Shown: piece after piece, positions 53,501 through 62,686 of the stretch | Layout: the number at the start of each line of letters is the position of its first letter | Position numbering within the stretch: the stretch's first letter is position 1 | Assembly: GCF_040195635.1 (NCBI RefSeq) | Contig: NZ_JBEFTX010000021.1 | Span: forward strand, 62,001 to 126,000 | Source: Thermasporomyces sp040195635 | GTDB lineage: Bacteria > Actinomycetota > Actinomycetes > Propionibacteriales > Actinopolymorphaceae | Direction: 5' to 3' | Length of the DNA stretch: 64,000 nt | Translations under genes and position numbers: made by a program | Notes under the pieces: model-generated | What the model saw: only the letters and a program-made list of their open reading frames with translations | What the model was told of the DNA's origin: nothing | Database searches by the model: none

Positions 53501-54802
53501 ATGGGTAGGCAAACCACTGACCTCTGGGCCGCACCCGTGGCCGCCGCCGCGGTGGACGCGGATCTTCGCGTACCCGGGTCCAAGTCGATCACCAACCGTG
53601 CCCTGGTCCTCGCCGCGCTGGCAGGCGGGCCGTCGGTCGTACGCCGTCCCCTGCGGGCCCGCGACAGCATCCTGATGGCCGGCGCGCTGCGGGCCCTCGG
53701 CACCGGTGTGGACGACACCGGTGCCGACGACTGGGCGGTCACACCCCACCCGCTGCATGGTCCCGCGAGCGTCGACTGTGGCCTGGCCGGCAACGTCATG
53801 CGATTCGTACCTCCCGTCGCGGTTCTCGCCGATGGCGACGTCGACTTCGACGGCGACCCCTACGCCCGCGAACGCCCGATGGGCCCGATCCTGCAGGCCC
53901 TCCGCACGCTCGGTGGCACGATCGAGGACGGCGGCCGCAACGCGCTGCCGTTCACCGTGCGGGGACACGGCCGGCTGCCGGGCGGAGCCGTGGAGATCGA
54001 CGCGTCGTCCTCGAGCCAGTTCGTGTCGGCCCTGCTGCTCGCCGCTGCCCGCTACGACGACGGAGTGAGCCTGCACCACGTCGGCAAGCCGGTGCCGTCG
54101 ATGCCCCACATCGAGATGACCGTCGCGATGCTCCGCGAACGCGGCGTCGAGGTCGACGACACTGAAGCCAACACCTGGCGGGTCGCGCCCGGGCCGATCA
54201 AGGCGATCGACGTCGAGATCGAACCCGACCTGTCCAACGCTGCGCCCTTCCTGGCGGCCGCTCTGGTCACCGGCGGGCGCGTTCGCATCCTCGGTTGGCC
54301 GGACTCCACCACCCAGCCCGGCGACCAGCTGCGCGAGATCTTCACCCTGATGGGGGCGCACGTACGCCTCGACAGCGAAGGGCTGACACTGCGCGGACCC
54401 GAGACGATCGAGGGCATCGACGTCGACCTGCACGAGGCGGGCGAGCTGACGCCGGTCGTCGCCGCCGTTGCGGCACTCGCGTCCGGGCCGTCGTACCTCC
54501 GCGGCATCTCCCACATCCGCGGCCACGAGACCGACCGCCTCGCCGCACTCGCCACCGAGCTGCAGTCCCTCGGCTGTGACGCCCGCGAGACCGAAGATGG
54601 CGACGGGCTGACGATCACGCCGCGCCCCCTCATCGGTGCTCCGTTCCACACCTACGACGACCACCGGATGGCGCAGGCGGCCGCGGTGCTCGGCCTCGTC
54701 GTGCCGGGCGTCCAGGTCGAGAACGTCGCCACCACGCGCAAGACCCTGCCCGACTTCGTGGGAATGTGGACCGCCATGCTCAGCCGGGAGGCGGCTGCGT
54801 GA
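53501..54802 (+). CDS. aroA: 3-phosphoshikimate 1-carboxyvinyltransferase (EPSP synthase)
   Basis: Sixth enzyme of the shikimate pathway, joining PEP to shikimate-3-phosphate in the cytoplasm; the target of glyphosate. 433 aa. PEP/S3P-binding PGSKSITNRALVLAALAGG at the N-terminus, then VDCGLAGNVMRFVPPVA (actinobacterial variant of the NAGTxxR motif), SSSQFVSALLL, the catalytic Asp/Glu in EIEPDLSNAAPFLAAA, HIRGHETDRLAAL and TYDDHRMAQAAAV. Its TGA overlaps the rsgA GTG, an aroA-rsgA pairing that is standard in actinobacteria near sigR. Confidence 0.96.
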   Translation: MGRQTTDLWAAPVAAAAVDADLRVPGSKSITNRALVLAALAGGPSVVRRPLRARDSILMAGALRALGTGVDDTGADDWAVTPHPLHGPASVDCGLAGNVMRFVPPVAVLADGDVDFDGDPYARERPMGPILQALRTLGGTIEDGGRNALPFTVRGHGRLPGGAVEIDASSSSQFVSALLLAAARYDDGVSLHHVGKPVPSMPHIEMTVAMLRERGVEVDDTEANTWRVAPGPIKAIDVEIEPDLSNAAPFLAAALVTGGRVRILGWPDSTTQPGDQLREIFTLMGAHVRLDSEGLTLRGPETIEGIDVDLHEAGELTPVVAAVAALASGPSYLRGISHIRGHETDRLAALATELQSLGCDARETEDGDGLTITPRPLIGAPFHTYDDHRMAQAAAVLGLVVPGVQVENVATTRKTLPDFVGMWTAMLSREAAA

Positions 54803-55848
54803 GTTCGGGGCGCCGGTTCGAGGTCGACGACCACGAGAGCTACGGCCGGCCGGCGCGCCGATCCCGCCCGCGCACCAAACAGCGCCCCCGTTACGACGAC
54901 GCCACCACCGGCGTGGTCGTCACCATCGACCGTGGCCGCTACACCTGCCGGGTCACCCCGCCCGAGGATGCTGCCGACACACGTGCCAAAGGCCGGCAGC
55001 CTGGCACGAGTCGGACCGTCACCGCCATGCGGGCGCGCCCGCTCGGACGCAAGAGCGTCGTCGTCGGCGACCGCGTACGCCTGGTTGGTGATGTCTCCGG
55101 CCAGCCCGGCACGCTCGCGCGGATCGTGGAGGTCGAGGAGCGGGCGACCGTGCTCCGGCGTACGGCCGACGACGACGATCCGGTCGAGCGGGTCATCGTC
55201 GCCGGCGCCGACCAGCTGGTGATCGTGACGGCGCTGGCCGATCCTCCGCCGCGGCCCCGGCTCATCGACAGGTGCCTGGTCGCGGCGTACGACGCGGGCC
55301 TCGATCCGCTGCTCTGCCTGACCAAGGCCGACCTCGCGTCCCCGGACGAGCTGCTCGAGATCTACCGCCCGCTGGGCGTCGCGTCGGTCGTCACCCGGCA
55401 TGACGAGGAACTGGCCCCGCTGGTGCATGACCGGCTGGCCGCCCGGGTGAGTGTGCTCGTCGGGCACTCGGGCGTCGGCAAGTCGACGCTGGTCAACGCC
55501 CTCGTGCCCGAGGCGCGTCGGGCCACCGCCGAGGTCAGCGATGTGACGGGCAGGGGTCGGCACACGTCGACCCAGGCGGTGATGCTGGCGCTGCCGTTCG
55601 GCGGGTGGATCGTTGATACGCCCGGCATCCGGTCGTTCGGACTTGCCCACGTCGACCCGCGCAGGCTGATCAAGGCGTTCACCGATCTCGACGAGGTGAC
55701 CGAGGGGTGCCCGCGCGGTTGCACCCACGCGCGGACCGAGCCCGAATGCGCGCTCGACGAGGCGGTCGTCGACGGCCGGCTCGATCCGGCCAGGGTGGAG
55801 TCGTACCGCCGGCTGCTCGACTCACGCGAGCTCCGCGCGGGAGACTGA
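54799..55848 (+). CDS. rsgA: Ribosome small subunit-dependent GTPase RsgA
   Basis: 30S-subunit maturation GTPase, 349 aa. An N-terminal OB-fold domain (about 30-125) is followed by the circularly permuted G domain, with G4 TKAD (LLCLTKADLAS) before G1 GHSGVGKSTLVNAL, G2 region GRGRHTST and G3 DTPG (VDTPGIRSFGL). The C-terminal zinc domain has GCPRGCTHARTEPECALDEA. GTG 54799 overlaps the aroA stop (GTGA). The extended basic N-terminus (RRFEVDDHESYGRPARRSRP) is typical of actinobacterial members. Confidence 0.95.
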   Translation: MSSGRRFEVDDHESYGRPARRSRPRTKQRPRYDDATTGVVVTIDRGRYTCRVTPPEDAADTRAKGRQPGTSRTVTAMRARPLGRKSVVVGDRVRLVGDVSGQPGTLARIVEVEERATVLRRTADDDDPVERVIVAGADQLVIVTALADPPPRPRLIDRCLVAAYDAGLDPLLCLTKADLASPDELLEIYRPLGVASVVTRHDEELAPLVHDRLAARVSVLVGHSGVGKSTLVNALVPEARRATAEVSDVTGRGRHTSTQAVMLALPFGGWIVDTPGIRSFGLAHVDPRRLIKAFTDLDEVTEGCPRGCTHARTEPECALDEAVVDGRLDPARVESYRRLLDSRELRAGD

Positions 55849-55880
55849 TCGACTGGAGCCTGTCCTGTCATGCATTGGAC

Positions 55881-56897
55881 TCAGGAGAGGAACCGTCCGG
55901 TGCGGCGGGAACGGCCCTCCAGCCGGGATTCATGATCTCCGAACAGCCACGGGCGGGGGCCGGTGTTGATGTCCGTCGGGTAGCCCAGGTCGAAGTCCAC
56001 GACCGAATCCAGCCGGTCCAGTACGTCGGTCGGAAGGGTGACATCCAGGGCGCCCAGGTTGTCCTCGAGTTGGCTGGCATTACGCGCGCCGATGATCGGG
56101 TGCACCGCGGGAGAACGGGTGAGGAGCCAGCCGATCGCGACCTGGGACGCGGTCACTCCCAGTTCCCCGGCGACCTCCAGTACGGCATGGGCGGCATGGT
56201 GGTCGCGCGCAGTGAGGTCCGCGGGGTCAACCCTGGTGCCGGTCGGGGCCGCACCGGGACCGGTGAACTTACCTGACAACACACCGCCGGCAAGGGCGCC
56301 GTACGTCGCGACACTCATTCCATAGGCGTCGGCCATGGGTAGCAGTTCCCGCTCGATGTCACGCTTCAGCAGGCTGTACGGCACCTGCACGCCTGCGAAC
56401 GAGGTCCAGCCACGCCACTCGGCCAGGGTGTTCGCCCGGGAGACAAGCCACGCCGGGAGGTTGGACGCGCCCACGTAGAGGACCTTCCCTGCGCGGATGG
56501 CGTCGTCCAGCGCTCGCATCGTCTCCTCGATCGGCGTGTGCTGGTCCCAGGTGTGCACCCAGAACAGATCGACGTAGTCGGTCCGCAGCCGACGCAGGCT
56601 TGCCTCCAGGGACAGCGTGAGGTTCTTGCGATTGCTCCCGCCCGCGTTCGGGTCCGCTGCGTCCCGCGACAGCGTGTACTTGGTGGCCAGCACGAACCGA
56701 TCCCGGCGGTGCTGAAGGAGATCGCCAAGAACCTTCTCGCTGTCGCCATAGGCGGAGGCGGTGTCCAGCACGTTGCCGCCCGCGTCGGCGTACACGTCGA
56801 TCATCGTGCGGGCTTCGTCCGGGTCCGCAAGGGTCATCGCGCCCAGGAACAGCTCCGAGACGCGCAGCCCGGTCGGGCCCAGCAACCCGTAGCGCAT
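55881..56897 (-). CDS. Aldo/keto reductase
   Basis: NADPH-dependent oxidoreductase of 338 aa, with a TIM-barrel fold. The catalytic tetrad is visible: Asp in DAGGNVLDTASAYGDSE, Tyr in the same stretch (SAYG), Lys in FVLATKYTLS and His in DLFWVHTWDQHT. The coenzyme-binding C-terminal part follows (GWLLTRSPAVHPIIGARNASQLEDNL in pieces). ATG 56897 shares one base with the stop of the upstream F420 enzyme gene (TGATG), so they form a coupled pair. Substrate unknown. Confidence 0.93.
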   Translation of the reverse strand: MRYGLLGPTGLRVSELFLGAMTLADPDEARTMIDVYADAGGNVLDTASAYGDSEKVLGDLLQHRRDRFVLATKYTLSRDAADPNAGGSNRKNLTLSLEASLRRLRTDYVDLFWVHTWDQHTPIEETMRALDDAIRAGKVLYVGASNLPAWLVSRANTLAEWRGWTSFAGVQVPYSLLKRDIERELLPMADAYGMSVATYGALAGGVLSGKFTGPGAAPTGTRVDPADLTARDHHAAHAVLEVAGELGVTASQVAIGWLLTRSPAVHPIIGARNASQLEDNLGALDVTLPTDVLDRLDSVVDFDLGYPTDINTGPRPWLFGDHESRLEGRSRRTGRFLS

Positions 56898-57328
56898 CAC
56901 GCCACGTCCCTCGCGGAAAGGTCGAACGGGCCGGTGTCGATGCCGCGCGTGAGGATCCGCCGAGGATGGATGCGGATCCATGCCGGGTCGAACGGCATGC
57001 CGGCCCCGATGCGGCGGCCGATCTCCTCGCCCCCGAAGGTGTGCGTTTCCGCCCGCCCCCGGATCTCGATGCCGCGCGGCGTCCAGGGTTCGACAGAGGC
57101 AAGATCGTCCACAGCGAACGCCACATCAGAGTGACGCTGGGCGTCGCGGAACTTCTTGCTCCCCGCCATGGTGGTGCCGGCGTGGCCACCGACCACGATG
57201 GTCTCGGTAGCCGGATCGAAGAAGACTCCCACCGGCACAATGTGCGGCCGGCCGCCGGGACCTACCGTGGCCAGGCGGCCGAGCGGTTGGCTGTTCAGAT
57301 ACTCGATCTCGTTCGCGGTAAAGGTCAT
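56897..57328 (-). CDS. PPOX-class F420-dependent oxidoreductase
   Basis: Split-barrel flavin/deazaflavin-binding protein of 143 aa, PPOX class. Pattern: FTANEIEYLNSQPLGRLATVGPGG, PHIVPVGVFFDPATETIVVGG, KKFRDAQRHSDVAFAVDDL, and RGIEIRGRAETH. Such enzymes reduce small molecules with F420H2. Start ATG 57328. It is first in a two-gene unit with the aldo/keto reductase, divergent from an MmyB-type regulator 102 nt away that probably controls both. Confidence 0.9.
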   Translation of the reverse strand: MTFTANEIEYLNSQPLGRLATVGPGGRPHIVPVGVFFDPATETIVVGGHAGTTMAGSKKFRDAQRHSDVAFAVDDLASVEPWTPRGIEIRGRAETHTFGGEEIGRRIGAGMPFDPAWIRIHPRRILTRGIDTGPFDLSARDVA

Positions 57329-57429
57329 GAACCCACACTGTGCGCCAGAGGAGCTCCGCGGAAGGCCGGGCAAAGGCTAGCTCTCGCAGGGCTACGATCA
57401 GCCGGCCACGACGGCCGTACACTCGGCCT

Positions 57430-58290
57430 GTGAGCGACGACAGGGAGCTGGGGACGTTCCTACGCAGCTGCCGGGAGGCCATCACCCCCAGCCAGGCGGG
57501 ACTCCCGGCCGGCCCGCGGCGCCGCACGCCCGGACTGCGGCGAGCTGAGCTGGCCGCCGTCTCCGGGGTCAGCGTCGACTACCTGGCGCGGCTGGAACAG
57601 GGCCGCGACCGGCACCCGTCACCACAGATCCTCGCCGCGCTCGCCGACGCTCTCCGACTGTCGTCCAACGAGCGGGTGCAGCTTCGGAACCTGGCCAAGG
57701 AGGCCTCCGGCGCCGACCGTTTGTGCCCTGGGCGGCTACCTCCTGAACGAGACGTACGTCCCACGATGTGGGCATTGCTGGACCGGATGGAAGGCACACC
57801 GGTTGTGCTGCTCAACCGGCTGGGCGAGACGCTCGCCCACACCTCTGCCTACGAGCGCCTTGCGGGGCCGATCGGCCTCCTGGACGGCCACCTACCGAGC
57901 CGGATCCGGTTCCTGTTCACCGATGACCGGGCCCGGACCGCATACCCCGACTGGGACCGCGTCGCCGACGAGCAGGTCGCCGCGCTCAAGGCCGGATCCT
58001 CCCGCGATGACCCGCACCTAGGACACCTCGTCGACGAACTCACCGTCGTGGCCGGTGGCCCGTTCATCGAACGGTGGCAGGCCCCGCCCACCGTCCCCCA
58101 CCGCACCGGTGTCGACCGGCTCATCCACCCTGAGGCGGGTGAACTCCGGCTGGCCTACGAGACCCTCGACACCGACGGCCAGCACCTGATCACCTACCTC
58201 CCCGCCGATGACGCCACCTCCGCCGCACTGGATGCACTGGACCGCCTCAACCGGCACCTGCCCAAAGTCCTGCACGCGGTGCGCGGCTAG
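57430..58290 (+). CDS. MmyB-like helix-turn-helix transcriptional regulator
   Basis: A 286-aa regulator from GTG 57430. The N-terminal HTH_XRE domain (about 5-80) has LRRAELAAVSGVSVDYLARLEQGRDRHPSPQILAAL in segments. The C-terminal MmyB-like PAS-type ligand domain (about 105-275) has TPVVLLNRLGETLAHTSAYERL, RFLFTDDRARTAYPDWDRVAD and GELRLAYETLDTDGQHLITYL. Homologues commonly sit divergent to oxidoreductases and repress them, as here. Confidence 0.9.
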   Translation: MSDDRELGTFLRSCREAITPSQAGLPAGPRRRTPGLRRAELAAVSGVSVDYLARLEQGRDRHPSPQILAALADALRLSSNERVQLRNLAKEASGADRLCPGRLPPERDVRPTMWALLDRMEGTPVVLLNRLGETLAHTSAYERLAGPIGLLDGHLPSRIRFLFTDDRARTAYPDWDRVADEQVAALKAGSSRDDPHLGHLVDELTVVAGGPFIERWQAPPTVPHRTGVDRLIHPEAGELRLAYETLDTDGQHLITYLPADDATSAALDALDRLNRHLPKVLHAVRG

Positions 58291-58313
58291 GCCCGCCGCC
58301 CGAACGGCGCCGG

Positions 58314-58838
58314 TCAAGCGAGCGGCGCATCCGCGTCCGGTACGCCGGTCACGCCGCCCGCAGGAGCAGAGCTCCAGGTCGCCCGGGCACCCGCGTCTCC
58401 GGTACGCACCACCTGCACACCGGTGCCGACCGCCACCACGACGAGCAGCGCCGCCACCACCAGCTGAACCGGCCTCGCCGCACCCGCGCGTTCCCGCCCG
58501 CCGAGCAGGGGGGTCGGACCGCCGAGCATGAACGCGGCCGCCGCGGACACGACGAAGAACGCCAGCAGAAACCACACGAGCAGACTGCCCCGAGCGGCGT
58601 GTTCCGCCACGAACTCGGGCTCGTTCAGTCGGTCGAAGAATGCCTCTCCGCTCTCCTTGGCCACGAACCCGGCCGCGAGGCAGCCGGCCGATCCGGCCAA
58701 CAGCGGCCACCGCAGCAGCCACCGCCACCGAGGCACCACGGCGTGGGCGAGCGCCGTCAGCACGACCAGTGGTACGAGGACCACGACCGCGTGGATCACG
58801 AGCACATGCACCGGAAGTCCGCTCACCTGATCGAACAC
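58314..58838 (-). CDS. DUF2231 membrane protein
   Basis: A 174-aa protein with four membrane helices (about 13-32, 38-58, 84-103, 122-140). GLPVHVLVIHAVVVLVPLVVL carries the conserved His residues (H12, H17) of DUF2231 that may bind heme or metal. The C-terminal ~25 residues are extracytoplasmic and of low complexity. A single gene convergent with the MmyB-type regulator. Function unknown. Confidence 0.82.
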   Translation of the reverse strand: MFDQVSGLPVHVLVIHAVVVLVPLVVLTALAHAVVPRWRWLLRWPLLAGSAGCLAAGFVAKESGEAFFDRLNEPEFVAEHAARGSLLVWFLLAFFVVSAAAAFMLGGPTPLLGGRERAGAARPVQLVVAALLVVVAVGTGVQVVRTGDAGARATWSSAPAGGVTGVPDADAPLA

Positions 58839-58990
58839 CTGGCACCTCCTGGGACAACCTCACCGGTCAGAACGGGTTCCGCCAGGGCCGTGACACCGGG
58901 CCCCATAGTCTTCACGTCCGTACAGACTGCTCGGTTCGATACTGCGGGTCGAGAAACCGTAAACCATGCCGGGTCCATTAGCGTTGGCCT

Positions 58991-59785
58991 ATGGCCTCCA
59001 CCTATACCGACGACCTGCGGCTTGCGCACCTGTTGGCCGATGACGCCGACTCGCTCACCATGAGCCGGTTCCGCGCCCAGGATCTGCAGGTGACGGCCAA
59101 GGCCGACAATTCCCCTGTCACCGACGCCGACACCGCGGTCGAGGAGTCGGTCCGCCGGACCCTCGGCCGGGCGCGCCCCCGGGACAGTATCGAGGGCGAG
59201 GAACTCGGCAAGACCGGATGGGGGCCGCGACGATGGATCATCGACCCGATCGACGGCACGAAGAACTACCTCCGCGGCGTGCCCGTCTGGGCCACCCTGA
59301 TCGCCCTCGCCGTCGAGGACGAAGTGGTCATCGGCGTCGTGTCGGCCCCCGCCCTCGGTCGTCGCTGGTGGGCGACGAGGGGTGAGGGCGCCTACGCCGG
59401 GAAGAGCCTCCGGTCGGCGCAGGACTGCCAGGTGTCCAAGGTCGCGACCCTCGCCGACGCGTTTCTGTCCTACTCCAGCATCGAGGGGTGGGAGAAGACC
59501 GGGCGTGGTCCGGGGTTCGCCCGCCTGCTGCGCGCCTGCGGGCGCACCCGAGGGTTCGGGGACTTCTGGTCGTACATGCTGCTCGCCGAAGGCGTGGTAG
59601 ACGTCGCCACCGAGCCGGAGCTGAACCTCCACGACATGGCGGCGGTGTCCATCCTCGTGGAGGAGGCCGGCGGTCGGTTCACCGATCTCGACGGCGCGCC
59701 GGGGCCCTACGGCGACAACGCCCTCGCGACCAACGGCATCCTGCACGACGAGGCGCTCGCCCTCGTCGACGACTCGGGCGACTGA
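58991..59785 (+). CDS. hisN: Histidinol-phosphatase (inositol monophosphatase family)
   Basis: Mg-dependent phosphatase of 264 aa, probably HisN, the penultimate step of histidine biosynthesis in actinobacteria. Metal-binding motifs: DSIEGEELGKT (Glu), IIDPIDGTKNYLRGVPVW (Asp-x-Ile-Asp-Gly-Thr), and the C-terminal LNLHDMAAVSILVEEAGG (Asp). ATG 58991. The neighbourhood aroA-rsgA-hisN-sigR-rsrA is the classic actinobacterial cluster; here AKR/PPOX, the regulator and DUF2231 are inserted between rsgA and hisN. Confidence 0.9.
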   Translation: MASTYTDDLRLAHLLADDADSLTMSRFRAQDLQVTAKADNSPVTDADTAVEESVRRTLGRARPRDSIEGEELGKTGWGPRRWIIDPIDGTKNYLRGVPVWATLIALAVEDEVVIGVVSAPALGRRWWATRGEGAYAGKSLRSAQDCQVSKVATLADAFLSYSSIEGWEKTGRGPGFARLLRACGRTRGFGDFWSYMLLAEGVVDVATEPELNLHDMAAVSILVEEAGGRFTDLDGAPGPYGDNALATNGILHDEALALVDDSGD

Positions 59786-59825
59786 CGCGGCAGCCAGGTC
59801 TACCGATGGACCGCGGACCTACGGT

Positions 59826-61154
59826 TCAGGCGTTCGCGGGCGCTGTCCGCGTGGAAGAGGCGGGCGCGGCGTCGTCGGCCCGCTGGAGTGTCCAGACCGA
59901 TCGGTCGACCAGCGTGAGAACGACGACTCCGGCGTAGATCACCGCACCGACGACGATGACGTCCCGTGCTCCGTACGCCTCCGCGAGGGGACCCGCCAGC
60001 AGTTGGCCGACCGGAAGCGCCACGAGCGAACCGAGCATGTCGTACGACGCCACCCGGGACAGCTTCTCGTGCGGGATGTGGTGCTGCAGGGCCGTCTCCC
60101 ACCCGATGCCGAACAGCTCCATCCCGAAGCCGGCGACGAAGATCACGAGCATCAGCAGCCAGAGCGACGGGAAGAGCCCGAGGACGAGGTAGACAGGCAC
60201 GAGGGTGAGCATCCCGGCCATACCGAGCCGCATCGGGTGCCGCGGCCGGTACCGCAGCAGGACAAGGCCGCCGATCACGAGGCCGACCGCCTGTGCCGAG
60301 TTGACGAGCCCCCAGCCGACGCGGCCGAATGACTCGTCCGCGATCACCGGGCCGAGGGCCTGGAGCGCGCCGACCTGGATCGCGTTCAACACGCCGAACG
60401 CGACGACGATCACCCAGACCCAGCGACGGGCCACGAACTCGCGCCAGCCGACCCGCAGGTCGTGCAGCACCGTGCTCCTCTCCAGGCGGTCGGTCGCCGG
60501 CAGCCGGAGCCGGGTCAGGAGCGCGGCGGCGACACCGAAGCTCAGCGCGTCGACGGCCAGCCCCCAACCGGGCCCCACGAACCCGACGATCGCGCCGCCG
60601 GCCGACGCCCCTCCGATCACCGTGGCGTTGCGGACAAGTCCGCCGAGTGCGTTCGCCTGCTGCAGCTCCTCCCGCGGTACGAGGTGCGGCATGAGGCCCT
60701 GCATGGCGGGCATCGTGAAGGCGACGGCCGCGCCGTTGACCGCCTCGATCGCGGCCAGGTGCCAGAGCTCAGCCGTACCGCTCAGCAGGAGCCCGGCGGC
60801 GAGGCCCTGCGTCGCGAAGCAGAGGGCATTGGCGAGGACCAGGACGACGTGCCGGCGGAACCGGTCGGCGATGACGCCTCCGTACAACATGAGGACGACC
60901 ATCGGGATGGTCCGGGCCGCCAGCACCATGCCGAGCGCGGCCGCCGATCCGGTGAGGTCGAGCACGGCGAACGCGAGCGCGATCGGCGCGATCGCGTTGC
61001 CGAGCAGGGAGGCGAAGCGGGCGCCGAGGTAGTAGCGGTACGGCACGCGTCGCAGCGGTGCCAACGCGTTCTCGCCGAGCGCCCGGCCAAGGGTCCTGGC
61101 GAGCGCCTTGCCACGCACGCGACCGGATGGGCGGCTGTCCTGCCGCCTACCCAT
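59826..61154 (-). CDS. MFS exporter
   Basis: A 442-aa transporter with about 12 helices. RYYLGARFASLLGNAIAPIALAFAVL opens the first (in pieces), and MLYGGVIADRFRRHVVLVLANA is the MFS loop 2-3 motif. It has the MFS_3 pattern, like the exporter at 52012. From ATG 61154 it overlaps the upstream ArsR-type gene by 8 nt, so the pair is coupled and the regulator should sense the exported compound. Confidence 0.87.
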   Translation of the reverse strand: MGRRQDSRPSGRVRGKALARTLGRALGENALAPLRRVPYRYYLGARFASLLGNAIAPIALAFAVLDLTGSAAALGMVLAARTIPMVVLMLYGGVIADRFRRHVVLVLANALCFATQGLAAGLLLSGTAELWHLAAIEAVNGAAVAFTMPAMQGLMPHLVPREELQQANALGGLVRNATVIGGASAGGAIVGFVGPGWGLAVDALSFGVAAALLTRLRLPATDRLERSTVLHDLRVGWREFVARRWVWVIVVAFGVLNAIQVGALQALGPVIADESFGRVGWGLVNSAQAVGLVIGGLVLLRYRPRHPMRLGMAGMLTLVPVYLVLGLFPSLWLLMLVIFVAGFGMELFGIGWETALQHHIPHEKLSRVASYDMLGSLVALPVGQLLAGPLAEAYGARDVIVVGAVIYAGVVVLTLVDRSVWTLQRADDAAPASSTRTAPANA

Positions 61155-61728
61155 TGCCGGGCTCCCCCGGCTCGCGCGACGACGCGTCCGATGGCGCGTC
61201 CGATGGCGCGTCCGACCGCATCGGGAACATCGCGACCGTGGCGCTGACGTGGACGGTGCCCTCGGTACGCGGCGGATGTGCCCGCCGATGCAGGAGCTGG
61301 GACGCTTCCATGGCCAGGTCCGTCGCCCGCCTCCAGTCCTCCGGGTCGACCCACAACTCGGCATCGGTGAGGGACTGCGGCAACGCGGGCGTCGTCGCGC
61401 AGAGCCGGGCCCGCCGGATGAGCTCCTCCGCGATGGCCTGGTAGACGAGTGCCTGGCCCTCGGGGTCGCGGTCCTTCGACTCCGTCTTCGGGTAGCCGGG
61501 GACATAGGCGTACCGCTTGGCGACACCACCCCGGATGGTCTCCTCGCCCGCCTCCGCGAGATAGCCGGCGGCCGCGAGGGTGCGGACGTGGTAGGACGCG
61601 TTGGCCTGGCTGATGTCGAGCTCGCGCGCGATCTCCGCCGCCGACAGGGCGGCCCCGGTGAGCAGGGAGAGGATCCGCAGCCGGACCGGATGTGCAAGAG
61701 CTCTGAGCGAGCCGACCCCCAAAGACAT
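61147..61728 (-). CDS. ArsR-type winged-helix regulator
   Basis: A 193-aa repressor from ATG 61728. The wHTH is in LRALAHPVRLRILSLLTGAALSAAEIARELDISQANASYHVRTL (in segments), and a GGVAKRYAYVPGYP wing follows. The C-terminal helical domain spans about 85-170. The last 20 residues include SDAPSDAPSDAS, coded by three GATGGCGCGTCC-type repeats (minus-strand complement), just before the exporter start. It is coupled to the exporter gene downstream. Confidence 0.88.
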   Translation of the reverse strand: MSLGVGSLRALAHPVRLRILSLLTGAALSAAEIARELDISQANASYHVRTLAAAGYLAEAGEETIRGGVAKRYAYVPGYPKTESKDRDPEGQALVYQAIAEELIRRARLCATTPALPQSLTDAELWVDPEDWRRATDLAMEASQLLHRRAHPPRTEGTVHVSATVAMFPMRSDAPSDAPSDASSREPGEPGNG

Positions 61729-61912
61729 GTTGGGGAGTATGACCAAGGTGCCGCCGACCGTCAAGCACTTCTTTGGAGGTCGTCGTCGCTGGGAGTGAAA
61801 ATCTGTACGACATGCCCGAAGGCGTTCCGCTGCGTGGCCCCGGAGAGTTAGCCTGCGCTCACGGGTACCCAGCCGGTGCTGGGCGGCACCGGCAGGCGAA
61901 GGGAGGCCGGTG

Positions 61913-62341
61913 ATGCGGATCCGCGAGATCCTTCGGGGCAAGGGCGCGCATGTGGTGACGATCGCGCCTGAGACCTCGGTCCGAGATCTTCTCCATGTCC
62001 TGGCCGAGCACAACATCGGCGCCGTCGTCGTCAGCCGGGACGGCGCCACGATCCAGGGCATCGCGTCCGAACGCGACATCGTGCGCCACCTCACCCCTGG
62101 CACCGAGGTACTCGACCGTCCGGTGTCCTCGATCATGACCCGCGAAGTGCACACCTGCGAGCCAGGCGACACGGTCGACGAACTGATGCGCCTGATGACG
62201 CAGGAGCGGATCCGGCACGTCCCGGTGTTGGCCGGTGGGAGCCTCGCCGGCCTCGTGAGCATCGGCGACATCGTGAAGACCCGAATCGGCGAGTTGGAGT
62301 TCGAGCGCGAACAGCTCGCCGACTACATCCGGCGTTCCTGA
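61913..62341 (+). CDS. Tandem CBS-domain protein
   Basis: A 142-aa protein composed of two CBS motifs (about 8-65: VVTIAPETSVRDLLHVLAEH...IGAVVVSRDG; 72-130: MTREVHTCEPGDTVDELMRL...RIRHVPVLAGGSLAGLVSIGDIVK). A pair of CBS motifs forms a Bateman module that binds adenosine nucleotides. ATG 61913 follows GGGAGG. It stands alone, and no effector domain is fused. A large palindrome begins 54 nt after the stop. Confidence 0.92.
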   Translation: MRIREILRGKGAHVVTIAPETSVRDLLHVLAEHNIGAVVVSRDGATIQGIASERDIVRHLTPGTEVLDRPVSSIMTREVHTCEPGDTVDELMRLMTQERIRHVPVLAGGSLAGLVSIGDIVKTRIGELEFEREQLADYIRRS

Positions 62342-62686
62342 GAACCCGCGAACTCTCCCGGCTTCGCTCACCTCGGCGCCCGCGCCGTCGCTAGACGATG
62401 CACGCGCTGTTTCCCCACGATGCACGGCGAATTCGCCCGTGCATCGTGGGGGAAGTGACGCGCATCGTAGGTGCTGCCTCACTCGGTTGTGGACGCGGAG
62501 ATGCGCTTGGTCCCTGCCGGTGCTAGCGTGCTGGCGCGGCATGACGCGTACGCCGTTCGCCGTTTGCTTCCGCGCCCACGCTGCGGTGGCACTCGTCGGC
62601 CAAGGTCTCCTGGGGCCCGCGCAAGCTTCCGCCTGGTTGTCATCTGGTACCGGCGGTGCGTGGGGCTGCTGGGGAGAGATGTCGAC
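62342..62686. other. Intergenic region with a large palindrome
   Basis: 345 bases between the CBS gene and the DUF1905-GNAT gene. Apart from the hairpin at 62395-62468 I see no gene; the frame open across 62471-62686 lacks a ribosome site and its codon use degenerates upstream of 62687. Confidence 0.5.
62395..62468. repeat. 74-nt near-palindrome
   Basis: The core 62411-62453 reads TTCCCCACGATGCACGG-CGAATTCG-CCCGTGCATCGTGGGGGAA, almost perfectly self-complementary, with GGCGAATTCGCC in the centre. Outer arms (ACGATGCACGCG... and ...GCGCATCGT) extend the dyad with mismatches. The word ACGATGC occurs in both outer and inner arms, so each arm is itself a duplication. Confidence 0.85.
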
